Source: UBA3792 sp045114775
Lineage (GTDB): Bacteria; Bacillota; Clostridia; Christensenellales; CAG-138
NCBI GenBank assembly: GCA_045114775.1
Contig: JBGULC010000027.1
Span: 20,115-84,114, forward strand
Direction: 5' to 3'
DNA length: 64,000 nt
Shown here: piece by piece, positions 40,137 through 48,759 of the stretch
Layout of the letters: every line of letters begins with the position of its first letter
Numbering within the stretch: position 1 is the stretch's first letter
Notes under the pieces: model-generated
What the model saw: the letters and a program-made list of their open reading frames with translations, nothing else
The model's database searches: none
Told to the model about the DNA's origin: nothing
Position numbers and translations under genes: made by a program

Positions 40137-41479
40137 CGAAGCGTCAGAAATTTTTCTCCGCACTCGGGCAGTTTTTCAAAGACTTTTTCACCAAGAATAT
40201 CATACTTAAGATCGTCGTTCTGCTGTTTGCGATCCTCCTCTGGGGCTTCGTGATCGCTGAGGAGAATCCCGAGTACAGCAAGCGCGTCTATGGAGTGGAA
40301 ATCGAGATCCGCGGCGAGGATATGCTGCCGTCGAAGGGCTGGATGCTGGTCGATCGCGGAACGACGTCGACCGACGTGGACGTCAAGTGCCAGATCAGCA
40401 AGCACGGCGTACTGGATGCTTCCCGCATTGAGTGCTATGTCGATCTGACAAAGATCGCAACGGCGCGAAGCACGGACGGGGATACGCTGACGGTTCCGCT
40501 CGACGTCAAGTGCGAGGTTGCATCCGATTTCGGAACAATTGACGGCTGTACGGTCGAACGCGTTGATATTGTGCTTGCGAAAACGCAGACGCTGAACAAT
40601 CAGACGGTCGAGATCGATACGACCGGAACGCTCCCGGACGATCTGGTTGTCGAATTGCCGAAGAACGTAACGATCGCTTCGCTGACGGGACAGCAGTCTC
40701 AGGTCAGTAAGATCAGTAAAATGAAGGCGACCGTGAACCTGGACGAGTTTGCCCAAATGGAGCCCGGCGTATATGACGTCAATCTTCCGGTCCAGTTCTA
40801 TCAGAAAGGATCGAACGAAGCGTTCAGCTTCATCACGAGCAGCGGCGAAGCGCTGACGACGGGCGTGCATGTGACGCTTCGTGCATGCAAGGAAATCCCG
40901 ATCGACGTAGGCGTTACGACGTCGGAGGATTTTGACAGACGCTTTGAATATTCGATCCGGACGACAGGCGTATCAACGGTCAAGCTGTGCGCGGATCGAC
41001 GCGAGATCCTCGACTCAATCGAAACGGTCCAGACCGAGCAGCTTTACCCGAAGCTGATCGTGACCGAGGAGCTTCGCAATCTTTCATTGATTATTCCGGA
41101 CGGAACATCGCTTGCAAACGGATTGACCCGATATACGGTCCCGGTCATTCTGAGCGTGACGGAAAAGATGGAAACCAGGGATTACGAGATTCCGATCACG
41201 TACTCCGGAACGAAAGATAACGTGTATCTGAGCGGCGACGAGCAAAAGACCGTGGTCGTCCGTGTTTCCGGTACGGTCAGCGATATGGAGTCGTTCGAAA
41301 AGAGCTGGTTCACCGCTTACATCGCGGTGGAGAATTATTTGCAGGGAACGATCCGGCTGCCGATCCGGCTTTCGTTCGAAGGCAATTCCGAAGCGTACAA
41401 ATATCAGCTGATCAATCCTGAGGATGGCTTTGTGGAGATCGTTCTTTTGCCGGTCCATCAGAACGAGCCCGGAGCATGA
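40133..41479 (+). CDS. cdaR: YbbR-domain protein CdaR, CdaA regulator
   Basis: 448 residues. One membrane helix near the N-terminus (NIILKIVVLLFAILLWGFV), then an extracytoplasmic series of YbbR domains, about 80-90 residues each. The ATG at 40133 overlaps the cdaA stop. CdaR binds CdaA and modulates c-di-AMP synthesis from outside the membrane. The domain repeats are divergent, as usual for the family; identity rests on the topology, the IAEENPEYSKRVYGVEIEIR-type start and the partner gene. Confidence 0.92.
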   Translation: MTKRQKFFSALGQFFKDFFTKNIILKIVVLLFAILLWGFVIAEENPEYSKRVYGVEIEIRGEDMLPSKGWMLVDRGTTSTDVDVKCQISKHGVLDASRIECYVDLTKIATARSTDGDTLTVPLDVKCEVASDFGTIDGCTVERVDIVLAKTQTLNNQTVEIDTTGTLPDDLVVELPKNVTIASLTGQQSQVSKISKMKATVNLDEFAQMEPGVYDVNLPVQFYQKGSNEAFSFITSSGEALTTGVHVTLRACKEIPIDVGVTTSEDFDRRFEYSIRTTGVSTVKLCADRREILDSIETVQTEQLYPKLIVTEELRNLSLIIPDGTSLANGLTRYTVPVILSVTEKMETRDYEIPITYSGTKDNVYLSGDEQKTVVVRVSGTVSDMESFEKSWFTAYIAVENYLQGTIRLPIRLSFEGNSEAYKYQLINPEDGFVEIVLLPVHQNEPGA

Positions 41480-41489
41480 CCGACAACGG

Positions 41490-43106
41490 ATGAAAACGCT
41501 GTATCTGCAAAACTTAAGAAGAGAGCTCGATGCGACGGACGAAGCGTTCGCCGCTTCGTGCTGTAAAAGGCTCGGCATCCCACGAGACGCCCTTGTTCGC
41601 GTACGGATCGTGCGGCAGGCGCTGGACGCGCGCAAAAAACAGGATATCTTTCACTGCATCCATGCGGAACTCACGGTCTCCGATGCGGCGGCAAAGCGGA
41701 TCTTGCGGGATCCGAAGCTCAAAGCGGAGCTTGTCGAACCGGCGGCGGAGGAACCGTTCGTGTTCGGAACGCAGAAACCGGAAGGCAGGATCGTCGTGGC
41801 GGGCCTCGGCCCAGCCGGATTGTTTGCGGCGCTGACGCTCGCGGAAAACGGCTATCGCCCGCTCGTGATCGAGCGCGGGCGTCCGATCGAGGAGCGTGTA
41901 AAGGACGTGGAGACCTACTGGTCCGGCAGCATCCAAGCGCCCGATCCGGACAGCAACGTCGCCTTCGGCGAGGGCGGCGCGGGCACGTTTTCGGACGGCA
42001 AGCTGACGACGCGCATCCGCGACCCGCATATCGACGGCGTTTTACGCGATCTGATCGCATCCGGCGCGCCGGAGGAGATCGCATACCTTGCGAAGCCGCA
42101 CATCGGCACGGACCGACTTCGGGCTGTGGTCGGAAATCTCCGCAGAAGGATCGAGAAGGCGGGCGGGGAGGTGCGCTTTTCCGCAAAGCTTGCGGATATC
42201 CGCGTAAACAACGGCACGGTGACGGCCGCGCTCGTTCGGGAACCGGACCGCGAAGCGTGGGAGCCCTGCGCGGCGCTGATCCTGGCGATGGGACACGGCG
42301 CGCGCGATACGGCGCGGATGCTGTTTGAGAAGGGCGTTGCGATGGCGCCGAAGGCGTTTGCGATCGGCGTGCGCGCGGAGCATCCGCAGAGCCTCGTCAA
42401 CGAGAGCCAGTACGGGCCGATGGCGAACCACCCGCGGCTCGGCGCGGCGGAATACCGACTGACCGCAAGGAGCGGCGAGCGCGGCGTGTATACGTTCTGC
42501 ATGTGCCCGGGAGGGCAGGTCGTGGCGAGCGCGAGCGGGCCGGAGCAGGTGGTCGTGAACGGCATGAGCAACTTTGCGCGCGACGGCGGAAACGCCAACG
42601 CGGCGGTCGTCGTGCAGATCACGCCGGAGGATTTCGGTACGCAACCGCTGGACGGGCTCAGATATCTCGACAGGCTCGAGCGCGACGCGTTCCTTCTGGG
42701 CGGCGGCGACGGCACGGCGCCCGCGTCGACGGTCGGCGCGTTTCTGCGGGACGAGATCTCAAAGCCTTCGCGTTCGGTCGGACCGACGTACCGACCGGGC
42801 GTGCGCTATACGAGACTTTCGGACTGTCTGCCGGACTTTGTTTCGGCCGGCGTCCGCGACGGGATCAGGGCGTTCGGAAGGCAGATGAAGGGTTATGACA
42901 TGGAGGACGCGGTTTTGACGGCGGTCGAGAGCCGGACCTCCTCGCCGCTGCGGATCCTGCGTGATTCTGCGATGGAATCCGTCTCGCATAAGGGCCTGTA
43001 TCCGGTCGGCGAAGGCGCTGGGTACGCGGGCGGCATCGTCAGCGCGGCGGTCGACGGCAGGAAGGCGGCGGAAGCTTTGATGCGAATCTACGCTCCGCTC
43101 CCATAG
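41490..43106 (+). CDS. FAD-dependent oxidoreductase (COG2509 type)
   Basis: 538 residues. N-terminal ~80-residue domain (LRRELDATDEAFAASCCKRL), FAD Rossmann motif VAGLGPAGLFAALTLAENG at ~93-111, FGEGGAGTFSDGKLTTRI, and a second nucleotide-contacting segment near the C-terminus (YPVGEGAGYAGGIVSAAVDG). It matches the widespread, uncharacterised clostridial flavoprotein group often called 'FAD-dependent dehydrogenase'. The start at 41490 is set by the sequence MKTLYLQNLRREL; the Shine-Dalgarno is weak. It lies 10 bp after cdaR and before a strong terminator, hence part of the cdaA operon. Confidence 0.9.
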   Translation: MKTLYLQNLRRELDATDEAFAASCCKRLGIPRDALVRVRIVRQALDARKKQDIFHCIHAELTVSDAAAKRILRDPKLKAELVEPAAEEPFVFGTQKPEGRIVVAGLGPAGLFAALTLAENGYRPLVIERGRPIEERVKDVETYWSGSIQAPDPDSNVAFGEGGAGTFSDGKLTTRIRDPHIDGVLRDLIASGAPEEIAYLAKPHIGTDRLRAVVGNLRRRIEKAGGEVRFSAKLADIRVNNGTVTAALVREPDREAWEPCAALILAMGHGARDTARMLFEKGVAMAPKAFAIGVRAEHPQSLVNESQYGPMANHPRLGAAEYRLTARSGERGVYTFCMCPGGQVVASASGPEQVVVNGMSNFARDGGNANAAVVVQITPEDFGTQPLDGLRYLDRLERDAFLLGGGDGTAPASTVGAFLRDEISKPSRSVGPTYRPGVRYTRLSDCLPDFVSAGVRDGIRAFGRQMKGYDMEDAVLTAVESRTSSPLRILRDSAMESVSHKGLYPVGEGAGYAGGIVSAAVDGRKAAEALMRIYAPLP

Positions 43107-43154
43107 TTTGCCAGAAATGCAACAAAGATTCGTCATTCTTGTAAATAAAGTTTC

Positions 43155-43183
43155 AACAAACGCCGGTTGGCGTTTGTTTTTTT
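43155..43183 (+). terminator. Rho-independent terminator of the cdaA operon
   Basis: AACAAACGCC, loop GGTT, GGCGTTTGTT, then a long T-run. The stem is a perfect 10 bp. Confidence 0.94.
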
Positions 43184-43201
43184 GTATTCTTGTGATATAA
43201 C
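43174..43201 (+). promoter_or_regulatory. Promoter of the SpoIID-dockerin gene
   Basis: -35 TTGTTT (43174-43179) inside the terminator's 3' arm, 16-bp spacer, -10 TATAAC (43196-43201). Ribosome binding site AAAGGAGGA precedes the ATG at 43239. Confidence 0.6.
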
Positions 43202-43238
43202 GGTATCGTAAAAAGCCGTGGGAAAGGAGGACGCAAAT

Positions 43239-45326
43239 ATGAAGCGGACACTTTGTTTTTTGCTCTGCCTCTTGCTGTGTCTCCCGATCCTGCCGATCGC
43301 ACTGCGTTCGACCGAAGCGGCGGAGGAGGAGACCGTCGTGCGCGTACTTCTGTCCTCCGGCGGCGCGGACACGGTATCGGTGAAGCTCGCAGGCAAGTAC
43401 GCCGTCGGCGACAAGACCGTCACAGGAGGGACCGTGACCGCAAAGATCAAGGACGGCAAGATCACCGTTTCGCACTCGTCTGCGGGCACGCTGAAGTCCT
43501 CGACCGGCGATATCCGCCTCAAACGCGTAGGGACCGACGCGTCCACGACGCTCACGTTCGACAATGCCAAGCACGGCACGCGCGTCTATTACGGCGATTT
43601 CGTATTTCACAGCGACGGCGGCACGCTGCGCGTGCTGAACTATGTCGATATGAAGAACTACCTGTACGGCGTGGTCAGCGGCGAGATGTCCGATTCGTCG
43701 AAGCCGGACCTTCTGAAGACCGAAGCGATCTGCGCGAAGGGCTTTGCGCTCGCCGAGGTCGAAGCGCGCAAGAGCAAGTATTTCGACGTCTACGACACCA
43801 CGACCTCGCAGCTCTATTACGGCTATGTGGCGGGGGATAAGAATACGATCGCGGCAGTCGACGCCGTGTGGGAGCAGACGCTCCGCTATAACGGCAAGAC
43901 GGTCAAAACCTATTACAGCACCGCGAACGGCGGACAGACGATCACGCCACGCATCCGCTGGGGCGGCACCGCAAACGACGGCGCGTACTGGTTCGGTTAC
44001 GATCCGTTCGATCTTGCGGGATCGAAGAAGAACGTCGTGCTGACCGTCGATGGCGCGAACCCGAAGAATATGGACGAAGCGCTGTATGCGTTTTTGCTGG
44101 ACAAGGCGAACGCAAAGGAGATCGTTTCGGTAGATCTGCTCGTCGGCGTGTATGATCCGGAGAACCCGAACGGCACCGCACGCTATCCGAACGCGCTGGC
44201 TCCGCAGAAACGATACGATTGGAAGCTCACCGTAAAGGACAGCAAGGGAAAGAAGAAGCAGGTCAGCTTCTCCTGCACGCCGGACGAGGTCAAGACTGCG
44301 GCCGCATCGGGTGCGGCAGGATCGATCTGTTTTGCGGTTCACACCGCTAAGACCGAATGGAAGCTTGTCTGGGGCGTTTCGAGCGGTCACCGCGCGGGGC
44401 TTTCACACCGCGGTGCGGGACAGATGGTGAAGCAGGGCTATTCCTACGTGGACGTGCTGAAATTCTACTATCGCGGTGCGACGCTCTGCAACGCGGACGG
44501 CAGCGCGATCGAATCGACCGCGACCTTCGATTTCACCTACGAGGACGGCGCGACGCCGCTGCCGACGGTCGCACCGACTCTGACGCCGAGCGCCACGTCC
44601 ACCCCGAAACCGAGCGCTACGCCCACCCCGAAACCGAGCGTCACGCCGAGCGCAAGTCCGACGGCAAAGCCCACGCCTTCGCCGACGCCCGGCGAATATA
44701 TGTTCGACGTGATCGTGGTCTCGAGCACACTGAATATGCGGGAGGGCCCGTCGACGTCGTACGAAGTGATCCGCACGCTCCCCCTCGGCACGATCCTCCG
44801 GTTTCTTGAATCGGATGCAAGCGGCAAATGGGAAAAGGTCTTTGACGAGGCGAGCGGCAAAACCGGCTGGGTTTCCGACCATTACGTCGCGTATTACGAG
44901 CGCGAGCCGCATCCGTATCGGGAGGGCGTGTGCAACGCGGACGATTCCAACCTGCGCTCCGGTCCGTCGACGAATTTCACAAAGTATTCGCCGCTGAACA
45001 AGGGCGACAAGGTCTACGTCTACTATGAGACCGGAAGCGGTTACGGCGGAGATTGGTACTATATCATGGACCGTGCGACGGGGCAGGGCGCGTTCATCTG
45101 GAAGAACTATATCACGCTCGGCGCGGACGCTCCGGAATACCTGCCGGGCGACGCCAACGGCACGGGTGATATCACCGCGTCGGACGCTGCGCTGATCCTC
45201 CGGTTTATCGTGAAGCTTTCACCGATCAGGGATAAAAACCTTCTTGCGGCGGATTACACGCATAACGGGACGGTGGACGCCGCGGACGCTGCCGCGATCA
45301 TGCGGCGCATCGTCGGATTGGAGTAA
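43239..45326 (+). CDS. SpoIID/LytB-domain protein with two SH3 domains and a dockerin
   Basis: 695 residues. Signal peptide (~1-28). SpoIID-like domain across ~30-400 with NYVDMKNYLYGVVSGEMSDS, KTEAICAKGFALAE and YYSTANGGQT; SpoIID proteins are lytic transglycosylases that cut denuded glycan strands. A Thr/Pro/Ser linker (~445-485) leads to two bacterial SH3 domains (~488-550 and ~563-625; LNMREGPSTSYEVI, LRSGPSTNF). A type I dockerin closes the protein (636-695; GDANGTGDITASDAALILR and a second calcium-loop repeat DYTHNGTVDAADAAAIMRR). The start at 43239 follows AAAGGAGGA. SpoIID with dockerin is an unusual combination. It has its own promoter and terminator. Confidence 0.9.
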   Translation: MKRTLCFLLCLLLCLPILPIALRSTEAAEEETVVRVLLSSGGADTVSVKLAGKYAVGDKTVTGGTVTAKIKDGKITVSHSSAGTLKSSTGDIRLKRVGTDASTTLTFDNAKHGTRVYYGDFVFHSDGGTLRVLNYVDMKNYLYGVVSGEMSDSSKPDLLKTEAICAKGFALAEVEARKSKYFDVYDTTTSQLYYGYVAGDKNTIAAVDAVWEQTLRYNGKTVKTYYSTANGGQTITPRIRWGGTANDGAYWFGYDPFDLAGSKKNVVLTVDGANPKNMDEALYAFLLDKANAKEIVSVDLLVGVYDPENPNGTARYPNALAPQKRYDWKLTVKDSKGKKKQVSFSCTPDEVKTAAASGAAGSICFAVHTAKTEWKLVWGVSSGHRAGLSHRGAGQMVKQGYSYVDVLKFYYRGATLCNADGSAIESTATFDFTYEDGATPLPTVAPTLTPSATSTPKPSATPTPKPSVTPSASPTAKPTPSPTPGEYMFDVIVVSSTLNMREGPSTSYEVIRTLPLGTILRFLESDASGKWEKVFDEASGKTGWVSDHYVAYYEREPHPYREGVCNADDSNLRSGPSTNFTKYSPLNKGDKVYVYYETGSGYGGDWYYIMDRATGQGAFIWKNYITLGADAPEYLPGDANGTGDITASDAALILRFIVKLSPIRDKNLLAADYTHNGTVDAADAAAIMRRIVGLE

Positions 45327-45337
45327 CGTAGATACGC

Positions 45338-45372
45338 AAAGGACGAACGGAGCGATCCGCTCGTCCTTTTTT
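45338..45372 (+). terminator. Rho-independent terminator after the SpoIID-dockerin gene
   Basis: AAAGGACGA-ACGGA, loop GCGA, TCCGC-TCGTCCTTT with a run of six T; one bulge per arm. Confidence 0.9.
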
Positions 45373-45406
45373 ACGCTTTTTCATGCGGTTTTTTGGCGGT
45401 TTTTGC

Positions 45407-45435
45407 TTGCAATCAAAAGAAAAGCGGTGTATAAT
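45407..45435 (+). promoter_or_regulatory. Promoter of the typA operon
   Basis: -35 TTGCAA (45407-45412), 17-bp spacer, -10 TATAAT (45430-45435), giving a leader of about 50 nt. AAGAGGAGC is the ribosome binding site. Confidence 0.88.
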
Positions 45436-45490
45436 ATTTTGGTTCGTTTTTAAAAGAAACACAGATATTCCGAAGAAAAGAGGAGCTTTT

Positions 45491-47311
45491 ATGAATATTC
45501 GCAACGTTGCGATCATCGCACACGTCGACCATGGCAAGACGACGCTGGTCGATCAGCTTTTGAAGGACGCGGGCGCGCTGCGCCGCAGCGAGCAGGGGAC
45601 CGAGCGCATCATGGACAGCGGCGATCTCGAGCGTGAGCGCGGCATAACGATCCTGTCCAAAAACACCGCGGTCACCTACGGCGACACGCGCATCAATATC
45701 GTCGACACGCCGGGCCACGCGGACTTCGGCGGCGAGGTCGAACGCATCCTCCAGATGGTGGACGGCGTTCTTCTGCTCATCGACGCGTTTGAGGGCTGCA
45801 TGCCGCAGACGCGGTTCGTGCTCAGAAAAGCGCTGGAGCTCAACAAGAAGGCGGTCGTCGTCGTGAACAAGGTCGACCGTCCCGAAGCGCGTCCCTACGA
45901 GGTCGTGGACGAAGCGCTGGAGCTTTTCATCGAGCTCGGCGCAACGGACGAGCAGCTTGATTTCCCGATCGTGTACGCCTCCGCACGCAACAACATGTCG
46001 GGCTATGAGCCGGATCAGATGGAGAACAATATGCAGGCGGTCTTCGATACGATTTTGAAGGAGATCCCGTCTCCCGCGACGGATACCGACGCGCCGCTGC
46101 AGATCCTGTTCTCGACGATCGATTACGACGACTACGTCGGCAAGATCGGCATCGGGCGCATCGAGCGCGGCGTGGCGAAGCGCGGACAGACCATCACGCT
46201 CTGCGGCGGGCAGGAGAACCGCCGCCGCGACACGAAGATCACGCGGCTCTATAACTTCGAGGGCCTGCAGCGCGTCGAGGTCGAGGAAGCGTACGCGGGC
46301 GACATCGTCTGCGTCGCGGGCGTGGAGGACCTGAACGTCGGCGAGACTGCGTGCGATCCGCTGTGCGTCGAGCCCATGCCGTTCGTCAAGATCGACGAGC
46401 CGACCGTTTCGATGATGTTCCTCGTCAACGACAGTCCGTTTGCGGGCAAGGAGGGCAAGTACGTCACGAGCCGCAACCTCCGCGACAGGCTGTTCAACGA
46501 GGTCAAGACGAACGTGTCCATGCGCGTCGAGGAGACCGAATCGACCGATACGTTCCGCGTGAGCGGCCGCGGCGAGCTGCACCTTTCGATCCTGATCGAG
46601 CAGATGCGCCGCCAGGGCTACGAGTTTGCGGTGTCCCGCCCGAAGGTCATTCTGCACAAGGACGAGAACGGCGTCGTGACCGAGCCGATCGAGGAGCTGA
46701 CCATCGACGTGCCGCAGGAATACGTCGGCGCGGTCATGGAAAAGCTCGGCATGCGCAAGGCCGAAATGACCGACATGACGACGCTCGGCGACACCGGTAC
46801 GCGTCTGAAGTTTTTGATCCCGGCGCGCGGCCTGATGGGCTACCGCAGCGAGCTTATGACCGACACGCGCGGCAACGGCGTCATGAACCATATCTTTTAC
46901 GGCTACGAGCCCTATAAGGGCGACATTGCCGAGCGCAAGACGGGAAGCCTCGTCGCGCACGAAACGGGCGATTCCTGCTCCTACGGGCTGTTCTACGCGC
47001 AGGATCGCGGCAGGATGTTCATCGGACCGGGCGTTCCGGTCTACGAGGGCGAGATCGTGGGCGAGTGCGCGCGCGCGGACGACATCGTGGTCAACGTCTG
47101 CAAGAAGAAGCACGTCACCAACATGCGCGCGGCGGGCAGCGACGAAGCGCTGCGGCTCACGCCGCCGACACTGTTCACGCTTGAACAGTGCCTGGAGTTC
47201 ATTGCGGACGACGAGCTCGTCGAGATCACGCCGAAGAGCATTCGCATGCGCAAGCGCATCCTCAGTAAGGAACAGCGCATGAAGCTTGCCGCAAGGATGA
47301 TGAAGGAGTAA
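45491..47311 (+). CDS. typA: Translational GTPase TypA/BipA
   Basis: 606 residues, normal length. G domain with AHVDHGKTTL, RERGITILSK, DTPGHADFGGEVER and NKVDRPEARP; elongation-factor-like domains II, III and V; BipA-specific C-terminus ending ITPKSIRMRKRILSKEQR. It is a ribosome-binding GTPase involved in stress and 50S maturation. The start at 45491 is set by GAGGAGC and by MNIRNVAIIAHVDHGKT; upstream in-frame ATG codons lie in the promoter. Two short genes follow closely (GNAT, EamA). Confidence 0.98.
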   Translation: MNIRNVAIIAHVDHGKTTLVDQLLKDAGALRRSEQGTERIMDSGDLERERGITILSKNTAVTYGDTRINIVDTPGHADFGGEVERILQMVDGVLLLIDAFEGCMPQTRFVLRKALELNKKAVVVVNKVDRPEARPYEVVDEALELFIELGATDEQLDFPIVYASARNNMSGYEPDQMENNMQAVFDTILKEIPSPATDTDAPLQILFSTIDYDDYVGKIGIGRIERGVAKRGQTITLCGGQENRRRDTKITRLYNFEGLQRVEVEEAYAGDIVCVAGVEDLNVGETACDPLCVEPMPFVKIDEPTVSMMFLVNDSPFAGKEGKYVTSRNLRDRLFNEVKTNVSMRVEETESTDTFRVSGRGELHLSILIEQMRRQGYEFAVSRPKVILHKDENGVVTEPIEELTIDVPQEYVGAVMEKLGMRKAEMTDMTTLGDTGTRLKFLIPARGLMGYRSELMTDTRGNGVMNHIFYGYEPYKGDIAERKTGSLVAHETGDSCSYGLFYAQDRGRMFIGPGVPVYEGEIVGECARADDIVVNVCKKKHVTNMRAAGSDEALRLTPPTLFTLEQCLEFIADDELVEITPKSIRMRKRILSKEQRMKLAARMMKE

Positions 47312-47313
47312 GC

Positions 47314-47784
47314 ATGATCCGCAGAGCAGAAGAAAAGGATGCGCCGCGCATCTCCGCACTTCTTAAACAGGTGCTTGAGGTGCACGCCGCCGTGCGTCCC
47401 GATATGTACCGCAGCGGCACGCAGAAGTATTCCGAAGCGGACGTATTGAAGCTTCTTGCCGATCCGGACTGCGTGCTGTTCGTGGAAACGGACGAGACCG
47501 ACCGGACCGTAGGCTATGCGATCTGCTTTGTGCACGAGGTCAGAGACGACGGTATCGTCGTAGGCCGAAAGGAGCTCTATATCGACGATCTGTGCGTGGA
47601 CGAATGCGAACGCCGTACCGGCGCAGGCAGACGGCTTTTCGAACGTGTGAAGGCGTACGCAAAGGAAAACGGCTTCGACTGGATCACGCTGAACGTCTGG
47701 AACGACAACGTGAACGCGCTTGCGTTCTATCGGAAGATGGGGCTTACCGCACGCAAAACGATCCTCGAGTACAGGATCGGCTGA
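47314..47784 (+). CDS. GNAT family N-acetyltransferase
   Basis: 156 residues, one complete GNAT fold. Acetyl-CoA-binding motif A is recognisable in LYIDDLCVDECERRTGAGRRLFERV (Q/R-x-x-G-x-G/A type) and motif B in NVWNDNVNALAFYRKMGL. It starts 2 bp after the typA stop, so it depends on typA translation. The acceptor is unknown; the fold is used for small molecules, peptides and ribosomal proteins. Confidence 0.9.
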   Translation: MIRRAEEKDAPRISALLKQVLEVHAAVRPDMYRSGTQKYSEADVLKLLADPDCVLFVETDETDRTVGYAICFVHEVRDDGIVVGRKELYIDDLCVDECERRTGAGRRLFERVKAYAKENGFDWITLNVWNDNVNALAFYRKMGLTARKTILEYRIG

Positions 47785-47793
47785 TCCCGGCGT

Positions 47794-48759
47794 ATGAATA
47801 TGAAGAAGAAAGAAGTCACGCTCTTTTTGGCGGCGATCGTCAGCCATGTGTTCTGGGGATTCAGCTTTCTCGGCACGAGGTCCGCGCTGGACGTCGTGCA
47901 GAACGATCTGTATCTGCTGCTCAGTCATCGCTTTCTGATCGCGTTTCTGATCATGAACCTGCTGCTTCTCGTGCGCGTCGTCAGGATCGACTTTCGCGGC
48001 AAATGGAAGCGGATCTGGCTGCCGATGCTGATGGGGCTGATGGAGCCGGTCATTTATTTTATCGGCGAGGAGCTCGGCGTCATCCATTCGACGACGATCT
48101 TCTCGGGCGTGATGATCGCCGTGATCCCGATCGTTGCGATCTTTGCGGCGATCCCGGTGCTGCATGAGAAGCCGACCTTGGGACAGATCCTGTTCAGCTT
48201 TCTTTCCGTCGGCGGCGTGATCGGCATCGGGCTGCTGACCAAGAACAGCGGCGAGCTCGATTGGATCGGCGTGGTCGGGCTGATCGTTGCGGTGCTGTCC
48301 GCGGCGGCGTACGGCATCCTCGACCGTGGGCTTTCCGCAGAGTTTACGGCGTTTGAGCGCACGTACCTCATGATCGGCATGGGCGCGGTGTGCTTTACGC
48401 CGATCGCGCTCATCCGCACCCGTTTCGACCTCGGCGTGTTCTTCGCGCCGATGGGAGAGCCGAGGTTCCTTCTGCCGGTGCTGTTCCTGGCGGTGTGCTG
48501 CTCGGTCGTGAGTTACTTTCTGCTGTCCTATATGGCGACATATATGACGGTGACGCGCTCGACCGTGTACGCAAACCTGACGACGGCGGTTTCGGTGATC
48601 GCGGGCGCGGTGATCCTGAAGGAATCGTTTAACTGGCTGTCGGCGGTGTTCTGCGTTGTGATCCTGGTGGGGATCTACGGGGTGCAGAAATTTGCGAAAA
48701 AGAACGAACCGGAGACGGTACGGAAACCAATCGAACCAACGGAGGGGAAACAATCATGA
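47794..48759 (+). CDS. DMT superfamily (EamA) transporter
   Basis: 321 residues with about ten membrane helices arranged as two EamA repeats (first ~10-145, second ~165-300). The segments SHVFWGFSFLGTRSALD and YFLLSYMATYMTVTRSTVYANLTTAVSVIAGA are typical for the family. It probably exports a metabolite or amino acid; the substrate is unknown. The Shine-Dalgarno is poor. It overlaps the next gene by 4 bp, so both are likely needed together. Confidence 0.9.
   Translation: MNMKKKEVTLFLAAIVSHVFWGFSFLGTRSALDVVQNDLYLLLSHRFLIAFLIMNLLLLVRVVRIDFRGKWKRIWLPMLMGLMEPVIYFIGEELGVIHSTTIFSGVMIAVIPIVAIFAAIPVLHEKPTLGQILFSFLSVGGVIGIGLLTKNSGELDWIGVVGLIVAVLSAAAYGILDRGLSAEFTAFERTYLMIGMGAVCFTPIALIRTRFDLGVFFAPMGEPRFLLPVLFLAVCCSVVSYFLLSYMATYMTVTRSTVYANLTTAVSVIAGAVILKESFNWLSAVFCVVILVGIYGVQKFAKKNEPETVRKPIEPTEGKQS

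Noticed and set aside
45413..47359. 648-codon minus-strand frame opposite typA
   Set aside because: Shadow of typA; low-complexity Arg/His/Asp/Val composition, no motif.
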